From: Gammaproteobacteria bacterium
GTDB taxonomy: Bacteria > Pseudomonadota > Gammaproteobacteria > Enterobacterales > Psychrobiaceae
Reading direction: 5' to 3'
DNA length: 64,000 nt
NCBI GenBank assembly: GCA_013214945.1
Contig: JABSRT010000027.1
Location: 1-64,000 of the forward strand
Shown: piece by piece, positions 42,601 to 57,600 of the stretch
How the letters are laid out: the number at the start of each line of letters is the position of its first letter
Position numbering within the stretch: the first letter of the stretch is position 1
The notes under the pieces: model-generated
The model's input: the letters and a program-made list of their open reading frames with translations, nothing else
Told to the model about the DNA's origin: nothing
Database searches by the model: none
Program-made: the position numbers and the translations under genes

Positions 42601-45600
42601 TTGCCGGTTCTATGGCCTTTACTAAACGTGGTACTGAAACCGTTACGCTAACCAACGGCGACACACGTACAGTGACTTCATTATCTTTAGGCATGACCGA
42701 CGTTTACGGTTTTGTTGGGGTAGGTGGTTATTGGCAAGAGAATCCGTCAACTGATCGGATTGACGGAAGTGTTACAAACAGCGACGCATTTGGATTCGCA
42801 GTCGAAGATCTTGATGTTGGCGCGGTATTTATGCTCGACATCAATCCTCTAGATCCTGCTGCTTATTTTGCAGCTGAAGTCGATTTAGCTAAAGCCGGAT
42901 TAGTGGGTATCGACGGGGTAACCGCAGAGTTGAGCGAAGCGATGCTTGACCTTAACCAAACAATTAGTGGCGATGGTGCTGTGGTCGATTTTTCTAAATC
43001 GACTTATCAGTTAACCGAAGACGGTCCAATTAATACCGGTTATTTAATTGAGACGGGGGACGATGCCAAACCAATTATTCTTGACTTTAACGAACGTATT
43101 TTACGTGTGCAAGGCGAAGCAGAGTTCAATGCATTCGATTTACTGCAGCTTGATGGTGTATTTGAACTTAAGATCACCGATGAAGAATTTAACTTATTTA
43201 TTGATGCATCAGCTAAGATTGGCCCTGATGGCTTTGGCTTAGATGTTGAAAAAGCACAGGTTCTTCTTGTTGCAAACAGTGACGGTGTAGCAACTCGTGC
43301 CTTACTAGAAAACGCCAGTATTGGATTTGGAGATGTGGCGCAATTAAATGTTGATCATATGGAACTGATCCTCAATGCAACTGGCGAAAATATCATTTAT
43401 GAGGTGCCAGAAGAATTCCAAGCGCGAATCGGTTCTGAAACCATTACCATCTCAAATGTTCCGCCGGGTAAATCAGCTGCTCAAGATTTTTACTTATCAC
43501 TCGAAGGCCAAGGCGATCTTAATTTATTAGGTGGTGCTTTAAAAATGGATGGCGGTTTCTCTATCCTATTAAGCACTGAACGTACCGAACTAAGCGTTAA
43601 TATGACGCTAGATCACATATTGCTTGAGCCTGTATCTGTTGCTGGTACTTTAGGTTTTGCAACTGGCGCAAACGCTGGGTTATACGGCGGACTGCAAGTG
43701 GGCGCACCTGGCGGCTCGACCATTATTGACGGCGCCGGTATTTTTGAAATTAGCGCGTTTGCAATGTTGCAAATTAATACCACATCGACCGCACAATCAG
43801 TCAGAGCACTTAAGTTAGACTCTGATGGCAATGTGGTTCCTGGCGAATATGAAAATGTCGAAATAGAAGCGACAACGTTACGTATTTCAGGCGCTGGCGA
43901 AATCAATATCGCCGATGCAGTTATCTTAACAGGACGAGTTGACCTGTTGGTCGACTCTACTGGTATTGAAGCGGCTTTAGATATGACGCTTGACTTAGGT
44001 GCCTTTGGTGAACTTGAATTTGAAGGGGCAGCAGCGATTACCCAAGATCGCTTTGCTTTACGTGCAGCAACTAATGTTGAACTAGGTATTGCAGCAATCG
44101 GCATTAATGCTGCGGCGATACTAGAAATTAATACTGGCTCAGATGATTACACCACGCTTCACGGCGATGTCATCAAGGCAGATACAATCTTTAACCTTGA
44201 GCTTGATGGCGCGATTAAAATCTTAGCGTTTGATATCGACTTCAAGGGTGGCATGAGCATCGTTGATGATGTCTTTGAAATCCGTGTTGATCGCGCTGGT
44301 TTAGATTTCTTTGGTGTGTTAAATGTTGATGTTAGTGGTTATTTACGCTCTAACGGTGAATTCGAAATCAAGGGCTCAGTTGATTTAAATATTGATATGG
44401 GCGTGATCGAGCTTAAAGCCGGAATGTCGATGACATTTAGCGATAAGTTATTTGCAGCCAGCGTCTATGGCTCACTAGATGTTAGCCTTGATATGGGCTT
44501 GTTTGAAATTAATACTACGCTAGCTGGCTTTAGTGGCGAAATTGAATTAACGGCTGCCAGTGCATCTTTAGCTGCTAAGGTAACCGTCGCTGGCATTAGT
44601 ATTTCTGCTGGTTATTCATGGAGCTGGGGACAACCTCCGGTAATTACCAACCAAATTAATGATGTGCTTTATTTGCATATGGGAGATGAAGCTGCCCGTT
44701 ATGGTGATTCTGGTGGTAAATTATATGGCGATCTTTACCATGAGTCTTACCGCATCGAGTCGCTGTATGATGCGGATGAAAATTCGGGTCTTATCACTTA
44801 CCGTTCAGGTGAAGTAAAAGTTAACGCCTTAGGCGTCGAGGTTATACATACCGGAGTACGTAAAATTGTCGCTGTCGGCGGCAAGGGCAATGACTCAATT
44901 TTTGTTGGTCAGGGCGTCGATGCGTTACTTGATTTTGATGGTGGCGAAGGTAACGATACCTTCATCATTTTAGGTGGCGCCTCAGGTTCTACCATAACTG
45001 GTGGTGCTGGTAACGATACTTTTGTTAGTGGTGACGTTAGTGGTCTGACTTACCTTGGCGGAGCAGGCAATGACGAATACCGTGGTGGTACTGGTTCATC
45101 AAGCATCAATATGGGCTCGGGTAAAAACACCATTATTGCCGGTTCAGGTAACGATACTATTCGGGTCGAAGGTTCTGTTAAAACTGAGCTAACACTGACA
45201 GGTGGTGATAACTTAATTACAGCCGATCTCGGTGGTTTACTCGATATAACTGGGGGCTCGGGTTATGACCGTATTGTTTTAGATGCAATTAATTCTACAG
45301 ATGTCTTACAGTTAAAAGATTCTGCTTTCCTTTATCGTGATCGTCAAATTAGTTTCAATAATGACATTGATTCAATCGAAGTAACAGATATCTCAAACTC
45401 TACGATTATGCGTTCTGATGCTGGTTACTCGTGGGGGGCAACAGGTCTTAAATTGACTGCAAGTGGCCTTTTAGATGTTACTAACGCTGAGCTAACTGCA
45501 CCAACGGGATATTTTAATATTCAATCAGTTGGTATTAACGGCGTGTTAAATACCACACTTGAGCGCTTTACTTTAGTTAATACCGGTGCGGGTGCTAACG

Positions 45601-48600
45601 CCGATGTTGTGATTCGTGAAACTGATAGTCTGATTATTCAAGACGGTGAACGAGGTGCTAAAGGTGGTATTTATGCAGCCAATGGTGGTCAGATTGACAT
45701 CGAGCTTGCTGGCCGAGAGGCATTACTTGACTTAGCCAGTGGTGTCATTGCAGCCGTTAATGGTGGTGATATTCGCTTAATTGCTGATGATGTCGATTTC
45801 CGGTCTGGTGCAAATGCTGTCCGTGGTAGCGGCAACTTATTGTTAAGAGCTCAAGACGCATCTCAAAACTACAATATTGGTGGTGCTGGTCAGTCAACTT
45901 ATGGCCGTGATTTCTCTGTCAGCGGTAATACCGGAGCAATGGAATTAGGGATGGGCGACTTAGCAGCCCTGAGCAGCGGCTTTAACTTAGTTGAAATTGG
46001 TCATCAGGCGGCTGGTGTTGTGATGTACATTGGTGATGTCGAAGATGCTACCGTTGGCAGCTTCGATTTCAGCGCCCGTTTTAATGATGACGCAGCGCTT
46101 TATGCCGATCGTATTAATATTGTTGGTGATGTTCAGTCAACTGAGTCGTTAACGTTTAATGCGCGTTTAATGGAAGTGCTACGCACCAACATTCATGATC
46201 CAATGGGCTCTCCTGACTCAGGTGTGTCAGCTCAAGAAACTTATATTAATCTAGCGGAACAGTTGGTTATTACGGGTTGGATTAAAGGACAAGACCTAGT
46301 TCAAATAGACGTTGAAGGTTCGACCGGTCAAGATGCCTTGGTTACTTATGGTAAAGAAGCTAACTCAATTACTGCAGATAAAGGCAGTGTAGTAATGACC
46401 TCTGCTGATAATGGTCGCATTGTGATGAATACATCTGCGTCTATTATCAGTGCAACAGCAATGTTCGTTGAAGGCGCTGGCGCCAGTATAAATGTGGACG
46501 CTGGCACTGGCATGATCTTGCTAGAAGGCGCTGCATTAACAGCGCAAGGCAATAATGCGTCGATGACCTTGCGTTCAGATAATTATTTACACCTTGATTC
46601 TGGTGCATCAATTGTTGTTGGTGCGCGTGAAGAAAATGAAAACTGGGTTATTTCAGGTACTAACACCGAGCTAAATATCGACACCGCAGGTGAATTACGC
46701 CTAGGTGGTTTCATGGTAACTGCTGGTGAAATGAATTTAAATTATGGCGAAACATTTAATGATTACGCCGCTTACTTCGATACTATCCCTGGTAAGACCC
46801 TGGCTTCAGATGATAACGCTAATGACTTGATCATTAATGCCCTAAAAGCAGGTACTATTTCAGCTGAATTAGCGGCAGTACTGGCCGGTGAAGGTTTGAC
46901 ACTGGAAAATGGTGCAAGCGTTACTTCGATTGCCAATTTTACACCATTTAGCGCGCTGTCAGATGAGGCTAAACTGCAAGTTGCCACTACGCTAGGTTAC
47001 ACTTTCTATCAAGACGGTTTGTTCTATAACCCAAGCACGAATCAATCTTTTGATGACATTTCAATTGGTACTGTAGCACAAGCACAACAGACAGCTTATG
47101 CACAAACACTCGGTTATCAAGAGCTTAATGGAACGTACTTCTTTAATGATGTGACCGGAACATTAAAGTCTACTTTGATTGAAGGTGACTCGGCTGATTA
47201 TAGTAATCAGCAAATTGATTGGGCTGAATACGGTGTGTCAGCGCCGAGTGATAATGCAAACTTTGCTAGCTTAACGCAGGCTCAAAAGGAAGCTGTTGCT
47301 AAATCATTAGGGTATAGCATTGAACCATCATTTGAATTCCAGCGTATCGTAGCAACTGGTGAAGCGGATGATAACCGTTCTACATTTGGTGCTTATTACT
47401 TCGATGCTGGCGCTGTTTGGGGAGACGATGGCGCTCCTGCAGCTGACGCGACATTATCCCAATTGACGATCAATCAAAAAATAGATGCAGCTAAATATCT
47501 ATCTTACTTCCCTGAATACGATATCAACGAATTAGATTGGGGTATTTTAGCGACGCCTGATAGTGACAGTAGTTTTGAAAATCTGACTACTGCGCAAAAA
47601 GAAGTCGTGGCAAATGCATTAGGCTTTGGTTCAACCATAACTGGTTATTACTTTACTAACCTCGGTGCTTCAGATCCTGAAAAACGTATTGTTACTGAAT
47701 TTGAGCAAGGTGTTGTTACCGATTATCAAAATCATAATATTTTCTGGGGCGATGTTACCGTGCCTAGTGAAAATGCAAGTTTTGAATCTCTAAACGCTGA
47801 ACAAAAAGGTGTTGTAGCGGCCAGTCTAGGTTATGAACAATACACTGGCACAAATTACTACAAAGCTGATGCCGTTATCGGTTCACAGATCAAAACTGGC
47901 TTTGTGGTTGCCAATCAAGTTGATTACGACCTCGTTAATTGGGGCGGCGTTGGCGAGCCTGAGGACGAATTTTCGAGCTTTGAACAACTTGGCTTTAGCC
48001 AGCGTCAGTTTATTGCTGAATCTTTAGATTATACCTTGTATCAACATCAGGTTTTATATAACGCAAATGCTGATGTTGACAATGGAGAGGCCTTAATTCG
48101 CACCGACTTTATCGAAGGTCGTTCTGGCGATTATGAAGTTGCTGATATTACTTGGGGCGAAATACCAGAGGCTGCTGCCTCAACAGCATGGGCTGATTTA
48201 ACAATCAAGCAGCAGGATCTTATTTTAGCGAAGCTAGGTTACGTACGTTTTGACGGCCAAGTGTGGAGCAAAGGCGCAGATTTCAAATTAACGTTTGTGC
48301 AAGGTGAGCTATCTAAAACTCTTGATGAAACGACCAATGAAGACATTTATGCATTAGTTCAACAAGATGGTTCTGATGCATTTGACTACCGCAATTCAGA
48401 ACTGCAGTGGACTGCAGTTCAATTTCCTGAACTTACAGACTTAGACGAACAACCTCAGTTTATAGATCTAACTGCAGATCAACAGTTTAGAGTATTAGAT
48501 GCGTTAGGACTTGAGTGGTATTCAAATCCTGTTTACTTTAATGCAACACCAGACACTGCGTTGTTCCAAGAACATGTAATGAGCGGATTTACCGCGGATC

Positions 48601-51600
48601 TACATTATCAAAATGACAGCCTTAATTTACAAACCAGTGAATTAAAAGAAAATCGTTGGTTAATCAACGATGGCACCAATGAATATTTAGTTTATGCCTA
48701 CGATGAAACCTTTGATGGTGTTGTTGATGAAATTCAGATCCAACAACCTCATGAATTAGTAGGTCAACGTGGTTATGGTTTCTTGTTAACCGGTACGTTG
48801 ATAACGCTAGGTGATGGACAAGGTATAACTGTTACTGGTGAGCAAGATATTATTGTTCGAGGTGATATTGATTTACGCGGCGCTAACGCTAACCTGACCT
48901 TACAGTCAGACAGCTGGATCTATTGGGAAGGTAATGCGGCAGTCACCGGTAATATTACAATGCAAGCTGGCGTTGCTTTAGATGGCACCCCGATTGGTGC
49001 TGCTGGTGGCGCTAACTCTGAAGGTGTAAGTCTTTTCGTTCATGAAACTGCAAGACTTAATACCTTAACAGCGGGCTCAAGTATTATTTTACATGCCGGT
49101 CAAGACGCGATCATTAATGGCTCGGTTGTTGCCGGTGGTATTATTGGCAGTACTGGTGTTACTTGGCTTGGCGATGGTGACTCCGAAGTCTCTGTAACTG
49201 CTGGCCAACGCATTTATGTTAATAGCGCGATTGCCGCAAGTAAACTCGTTAGCTTAACAACGACCTCTGTTGCTGGTGCAGACGATGACGTATCGATTAA
49301 AGTAACCTCTGCTGGTGGCTTGACGGCTGCGGGTTTAACCTCAGACAATTCTGGTGGTTCAGTGATTGTTGATGCCAAAGGTCATGTTGAGTTAGTTGGT
49401 TCTGTTATTTCAGGTGGCCATACCGTATTTACCGGTGAAGGCTCGACTATCGAATGGTTCGATGAAGATTCACAGGTTAGTTTAACAGCCTCTGGCCAGT
49501 TGTATCTAGGCGGTCAGGCACGCACCGAGTCAGGCGGTTCAGTTGAAATTGGCGCAACCATTCGTGCTAATCAATTAATTCAGCTGGAAGGTGGCGCGGG
49601 CCGTGATGGCGACGGCATCGGGGTTAAAATGCCTGGTGGTACCCGTATTGCGACGAGCAATAGCGACGGTGAAATTCAGATTAAGTCGGCTGATGATGCC
49701 CAATTATTTGGTTTAATCGTTTCTGGTGGTGAAGTAGTTGATCATTATGATAGCCGTGGTTTGTATCTTGGTACAACTCGTGAGTATGGCAATGGCGCGT
49801 CGACCATTACGGTCGAAGCAACTAAAGGTCAGGTACGTTTAGGTCGTGACTTGTATGCAGGAAGCCTTATTGATGTACGTGGTGGTATTGCAGCCCAAAG
49901 TGCTGTTGATAACTATGCGGACCAAGGTATTGTTATTTATGGTTCAAGTAAACTTAAAACTGGCCTTGAAAACTCCGAAATTAATTTAAGTTCAGCAGGC
50001 AACCTAACTGTTTTAGCCAGTGCATGGACCAATGAAATTTTTGCAGATGCTTTCGTTGAATTTGCTGATGGAGATTTAAGCGCTGACGTTGTTATGAGTT
50101 TGACCGTTGACTTGGGCACTCACAAGGTCTCTGGTTTAGTCACGATACCGAAATCAGCGACCACGACTAATACGGGTACGAGCACATTAAAAGAGGATAT
50201 TAAATCTGCACTTTATTCGACTCAATTTACCGTGGTTGAATCGTTAACTGGTGCTCAGGCTGTCGGCACTGAACAAACATTAAATGATACTCAGTTGCAA
50301 GTTCGTTTAGAAGATGGTCGTTTAAAATTGACTAGCGCCAAAATCGTCAAAGAATTTAGCCTTAACCACAGCGGTTCAGTTGGTCTTGAACGACTTGGTT
50401 TTACTCAGGCCACGAGTAATGATGTTGCATCTAACGGTACATACGCACTTGATGCTAGTGCCAAAGGCTCTGTTGTTAATCTGGGCAAAGCAGGAGCAAC
50501 AGGTGGTAAAGTTACGATTAACAATCACGTTGTTGGTCATGATGCGGTTAACTTTTTATCGGGTTCAACCGGTGATGGTCTTGAGTTACAAATATTAGGT
50601 ACCTTAGAAACCCGCAGCGGTAACATTGAATTAAACCCTGTTGGAGACTCAATCTTAAAAGGCAGCTTAATTGCCGCAGGTCGTGATGCCGATATTATTA
50701 TTAATGCCAGCCGTTCAATCGATGTTCGTGGTGATCTTACCGCTGACCGTGACATTATTATTAATGCGGGCACTGGCGTTGAAGCCGACGTAATCAGTAT
50801 TTATACTCACTCATCTTCAGTCTTGCAATCAACGGGTGATTCAGGCCGTATTGTTATAACCGGTTTAAATGATGTAACGATTAATTCTAATATTGGTAAA
50901 GACAATACAGGATTAACCGAAGTTACGATTACCGCGGAATCGGGCACTTTAACTTTAGCGAAAGAAGCTGGTGACATCGAAACAACGAGCGAGCTAAACC
51001 TTAAGGGTAAAAATGTTGTTATTGAAGGTGTCTTAAATAGCTTACGTGCGACGGATTCGTTAGCTGATTACGAAGTAACAATTCAAGCATCTCAAGATGC
51101 ATCTATTTCTGGTAGTTTAAATTTTGCTGGCTCATTGCTAATAAAAGCTGGCCGCGATTTAAGTATTTTTAATACCAATATAGCAACGTCGGCAGCTAAT
51201 CAGCGTTTAACCGTTGAAGCCGGTCAAGACATATTGTTAGGTAATGCTAAGCCAACGGCTGGTGATACCCAATCGTATGGCACCATCATTGAAGCTGATC
51301 GTTTATTAGAAATGGAAGCATCGGGTCAAATTATTCTGGGTTCTGATGCCCAGTTATTTTCTCAGGCCGATGATAGTAAGATCAAGCTTAAAGCCTCAAC
51401 GTTACAATTGATTGGTAGTATTCAAGCTGGTGCTTATTACGATCACAATCCTGCAGCCGAACAAGCGATTGTTTGGAGCGGTAACGATGCTACTTTGGAC
51501 TTACGTTCAAATAAAGCGACTTATATTGGTGGTCAAGGTCTAGATACTTCAAAGGCAGTAATAGCATTTGGTGGTCACCTAACGGCGACGGGAGATATCG

Positions 51601-54600
51601 TTTTACGTGCCGGAAAAGATGCCAGCGGTGTCGGGGTTACGGTTTCAGACGAGAGTTCAATAAAAGCCAATGCTAATCTTTATGACTTGGCGAATACTAG
51701 CGATAGCTCAATCGAGATAAACTCGACCGGTCAGTTACAACTAAGCGGTATTATCCTCGCTGAAGATACGGGGGCAGATATCACCCTTTCTTCTAATTCA
51801 CTTGTCATGATTGATAATCGTATTTATGCAAATGATCAGCTGACCATTTCTGGCGGAACGCATTCTTCTCGAATTGGCGTTTGGGTTAAGCCAAGCGTGT
51901 TAGGCAGCATAGGCGGTTTATTAGATACTGCCGCTGATGGTGATATTTCAATTTTAGCCAACGATGGTATTTATATTCAAGGTCGAGTAGGTCAAATTGA
52001 TCTGTCAAACGTCAGTGAACCATCAGTAACCGGCACTGCAACTATCCAATCAAGTTCGGGCGATGTGACCTTGGTCGGTACTATTGATGTTAAAGACGAT
52101 ATCCAAATTTCGGGTGGTCAAGTTAATATCTTGGCGGGTGGTTATGCGTATGCAACAGCCGATCAATCACAAGTATTTATTCAAGCGCGCAATGCCATTT
52201 CTTTGTCGTCAGCAGCAGATGTGCCAGTTGAAAAGAATCAAGCAATTATAGAAGGCAATATGCTGGTTCACCTTGCGGCCCCCTTAATCTCTGTAGCTGG
52301 CCTTATACAGGTGAATAATGCAGATGGCTTATTGTTATTAAATGCAGATTCACAATTGACAGTAACAGGGAACGTTACTTCTGAAGGAGATGTTCGTCTG
52401 CAAGCCGGAGTTAATACCAGTGCTGCGCGCAATGTATTAGAAGGTGTTATTGATGTTGCAAGTTTAGGTGATGGCCACATTGAGTTGCTTGCTGCTGGAA
52501 CTGTTGATGCAGAGGGCGATGTCACGATTAATACGGGGGGCGAATTTGAACTCCAAGCCTCAGCCGAAGTAAGCGGTTTAGTTGATATTAAACGACCGAT
52601 TATTCAAGTGATTTCTGAAGAGATTGATATCGTAACTGGTAGTCGTGAGGTCGCGATTGGCACAATTCAGGTGCCTGTTATCGAATGGGTAACGACATCA
52701 ACGATTGAACAAATTGGTGAAGAAAAAGTTGTTGTTGGTAATGAAGTTGTTTCAATGTCAGTGACGCTGCAACAATTGGGTTATTACAACCCTAATGCCA
52801 GTGCTGGCATGGAGTTCCGCGAGTTCTTCATTGAAGGCATCGACTACTTTAATGAAAACGTTACTTGGGCAAACGCAGGCATATCAAGCAGTCTTGACGA
52901 GCAAATTAGAAATAGATCAGCCAGCTCTGTTACTGGCGATTACAAATCGATGGACTACCGTACTTTCTCTCAATTAAATGATGCCCAAAAACAAGCGGTC
53001 TTAAACCATCTTGGGTATATGCCAGTATTCCAAATGGCATACACTAATTTGCAATTAACTGGCAGCTATAACGGCACGGCTTATACCACCAATGTTGGTG
53101 AAACGACCCCTTGGGGAGTTGTTTGGAATGGTCCTGAATGGACTGCTAATGCCAATGATCAACAGTATTACCATATTGATGTTGATGGCTGGAAAGATAA
53201 ATATGTCCTGATGCCAAAAGGCGCACAAACAGATATATTACGTTTGGTCTCAAGTAGTGTTGCAAAATATTTAGTTAACGATAGTAATGTCTCAGGTAGC
53301 GACACTTCCGGTTCATGGGTTGAGGCGAGTTCTTCAGCGTATGTTTCTGGCACTATAGGAGAGTGGGTCGGTCAATATCGGGATAATGCCAATGTTAGCT
53401 ATGATCAACAAGGCTCTCGTTTTACTGCAAGTCAATTAAACTCGTTGGCTAGCGGTTATAGTGATGTTGATTCTAAAAATCAGTATGGTGATGCTATTTG
53501 GCAGACTAGTTATGATTGGCAGACTGGTGATCGTGTGTTTACCATGGCAGCGACAGATCAAAGCGGCACAATGCTGTACGATCCGACATGGACTTGGAAA
53601 TCGACCACAACAGTAACTCAAAATCCGGCCGTTGACGCATCTTTTACATCGACAGTCGCTCCTAGCGCTACTTGGTATAAAGACGGTGTATATCAAGGGC
53701 TTAAAAGCACCTATTTTACTAACAATATAACTGCAGATAATCAGTACTTTGATGCCTTGGCATATGATACTGCGAGTTTAACTAAGCTAAGTGAGAGCTC
53801 TCACCAAGAGAACGCTGCTGGTTTCAAATATTGGACTGCTTACACAACTAATTATTTAGGTTATGTAAATAGCTATAGTTATTCTTCATGGAGTTGGACT
53901 GATGATAAGAAAACAAGGAAAAGTTGGGGTACAGTTTTAACTCTTATTAGTCAACATGATGACGTGGAAACAAGATCAAAAACTGACGAAAAAGGCTGGA
54001 CCGAACGAGATAATAAAGATTATTGGGTACGTTACCGTGATCAAATAGAAGTTAAAGTTACAGAATCCTTTAAAGATTATACCTATGAGTGGAAATCAGA
54101 CTTACACAATATTTACGATCAGCGAATTCAGCTAGAGTACAACATAACGTATCAGTCTGATGATCGTTTTGACTATCGTCCTATTTACGCTGAGATAACT
54201 CAAGAGCAGTTGGTTGAGAGTTCAGAGTCACAAACTGTATGGGAAACTCGCCAGACAACGACCACCGGAATTGTCAATCGTACTGTGGTAGGTGAAAAAA
54301 CGATAACTGGAACTGGTGCAAAATTTAATGATAATTCTATTGAAGCCAGTAATATCACCATCAATGCTGGTGGTAAATCAACCGTTAGTGGTTTATTGAG
54401 TGCAGAAAATAATTTAACCATTAATAGTAACGATAACTTAACTGTCTCAGGCATCTTACCCGATGATGCAGCAATTGCTTCTCAAGCCAAATTGGTGGCG
54501 GGCAATGAGTTGAGTTTACAAACAAATAATAATTTAGTGTTGGCTGATTCGGCCTTCTTAAGCGCTGCTACTATTACACTAGACTCGGCACAAGCGATGA

Positions 54601-57600
54601 CTATTGCCGGTGAAATTGGCACGCAAGACTCATCAGACACAACCAATACGCTGTCTGTTACAGCGACTGCTGGTGGTGAAATATCATTAAAAGCGGCGAT
54701 CATCGCCGATGATTTAATTGATTTAAAAGCAGGAGAGTCAGTAAGTCAATTTGGCGGTATCGATGCCAACTTACACGCTAGCCTAGTAACGACATCAAAT
54801 GACAGTCTAATTCAGTTAACGGCAGGGACTTACGGCGGTAATATTACGCTTGATCAATCGGCGTTAACGGCTGGTGGTGCGTTGTCAAATGTGAACATCT
54901 CAGCGATAGAAGGACGCTTTGAACAAACAGTTTCACAAACATTGATAGATGGAAACTTAGTCAACATACAAGGTCTAATAACGGCTCACAAGTTATCAGT
55001 TATCGCAGATAACACCCTAACAGCCAATAGCAATGTCACGACGGTTGATTTAACGCTGCTAGGTTCTGGTGATATTTCATTAGTCAATCAGGGCAATTTA
55101 ACCCTAAGTAATGTGATAGCAGCAGATGGTGCGATAAGCATTACTAACTTTGGCGCGTTGACGGTAACTAGTGTCAAAGCAACTGGCACATCCGATCGTA
55201 ATGATATCAACCTAACCACCTTTGATACCAATTCTGACAGTACGATAAATGCGGATATATCTATTGGTACCTTAACAACGACCGAGCGTGGCGATATAAA
55301 TATTAGCGCCCAAGGTAAGGTATCGCGTAGTTCTGTTGGATCAGATAATATTGTGGCTGATCAGTTAATCATCAATGCCATGGCGCCCATAGATATTAAT
55401 ACTGAAGTTAATGCTGTAAGTATTAACACTACAGTTGCTGGAGACGTAACGCTAAAGCAAGACACTCGCAGCTTAACCGTTTTTGATACTAAATTACTTG
55501 ATGGCAGCTTTACGTTAGCTGCGGCAGGTTCGGTAACAGTTGACAGTATTTTACTTGCTTCAAACAAAGATGCACGAGATGTAACTATTGAAGCAATTGG
55601 TGATATAGCAGTTAATTCACTGGTGGCAGGGGTTTATCTTGAAGAAGGAGAAACTCGTGCTATAGAGAACGGGAGTACTGAGGAAATCAGTACGACGACT
55701 CAAGCAGGAATTGATCAGGGGCAGATTAGCAAAATTAGTTTTAGTGAATCTTACGTTCCTGTGGCTACAACATCATTGAGTGTAAATGTTGCTGGCGAAC
55801 CAGTAACGGTAGCAGTGGGGGATACGGTTAACGGTTTAATTGTTACAGCTAACTGGGAGAGTTTGTTAAATGCATTAGGCCACTCCCTGGTCGAATCCGC
55901 ATCAATAGTCTCTGCTACTGTTGATCAGTTAACGAAAGAAATTACGGTAACTGGTGTGAAAAATACAGCGTTTACCTTTGAATACAGTAACGATATAACG
56001 CTTACATCGGTTGCTTCAGCCGGTATTGTTAATCTGACTTCTACCACGGGCTCTGTAATTGAGGGCAGCGCTGACTTAGCGGTAGATATTGTGGCTAAGC
56101 GTCTTAATGTTAGTGCGAGTACTGGAATTTTTGGTTTAGAAGTAGCCTTAAATGAGCTTAATGCCGAGACTGATAGTGGTGATATTTTACTCACTGAGTT
56201 TGATGGTCATTTAGAAAAAACCGTCGGTCTTAAAGTACTTAATGCAAAAACTAGTATCGCTAGCAACGGCCGTGTAGAAATTATCGCAGAAAATAATCTG
56301 TTGGTTACAAATTCGGCGTTAGTTCAAGGACAATATGTTCGTCTTGAAAGTCAATTTGGCGATATTCAAGTGAAAAATCCAGTCACTAATAGCTATGGTA
56401 TCAATCATGGAAAAGGCATTGGTTTTAGCGCGGTTAATGGCACGGTCGATCTGTATCAATTCTTTAATGCATCGGAGTCAATGGAATACCGCGCAGGAGA
56501 GAAGTTCTTATTTGGTACAACACCAACTACATTTAATACTAATGGCACAGTTGACATTTTGGGGAACCAATCAGGCTTGTTACCAGGCGACTTAACGTCA
56601 GATTCAATTATTATTGAGTCGGGAGAAGTATTATCTTTAGACGGTACTATTACAGTAAAAGATCATTTGGAATTAATTTCAAATAAAAGTGTAATTGTGA
56701 CTGGTGATATTACAGGTAAAGATAACAACCAGATCGGCACCGTTATTATTACCGCAAAGGGCGCTGCCACATTATCATCAGTCGTTGATGTCAATAAAAC
56801 ATCTGATAAAACAGTGGTAGAACAAAATACCGGTTACATTAATATCAAAAGTACATCGCTTGATGCAGCTTATTTTGACCTACGTGCTAAGGAAGATATT
56901 TATGTTGGTTTAACCAGTAACTGGGTGTTAAGTGGCTTTATTGGTGGCCTTGATAATTATGATTCAGCACAAAATGTCACGTTAGATGTTGAGGGAACTT
57001 TAACCGTTACTGGCGGTATTGTTGGTGCAATTAACAATATGCAGGTACAAGCAACGTCGTTAACAATGGACGGCGCATCGGTATTTATTGCTGACGATTT
57101 AGCTGTTACCGCTAACGGCGCTATTAATGGTGATATTGATATTAATACCCTCGTTGGCTCTATCACGGCTAACTCAACGTTAAGTGGCTCTATTACGATT
57201 AATGAAGCGGATTCACTATTTGTTAAATCGGTTCGTGCCAACGATGGTGCAATTAATATTGCGGCTGGTGGCAACTTATGGGCTCGTGATGTTCAAAATA
57301 TCGCGTCAGGTGATGACATTACGATCAGTGCCGGACAAAACTTATATATTGACCGGATTGAAGCGGCTACGATCCAAGGTGCTGAAAAAACCGCTGGCAA
57401 TATTATACTTGATGCAAAATTCACTATCGCAGAATTACCAGCGATTAATGTTATCGCGGGAACGGACCAAAATTCTGATGATAATTGGAAAAATTATGTC
57501 AACCAAACTAGCGGCGCACCGCAGGTGTTATCGTCTTTAGCTTATGATAATACTGATGCCGATGCCTTTGCTTATAGCATAACGTTAAAACAGGGCGAAG

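Noticed and set aside
44870-45172. C-terminal type I secretion signal
   Set aside because: The RTX-like motifs are followed by more than 6,200 further codons, so they cannot be the terminal secretion signal.
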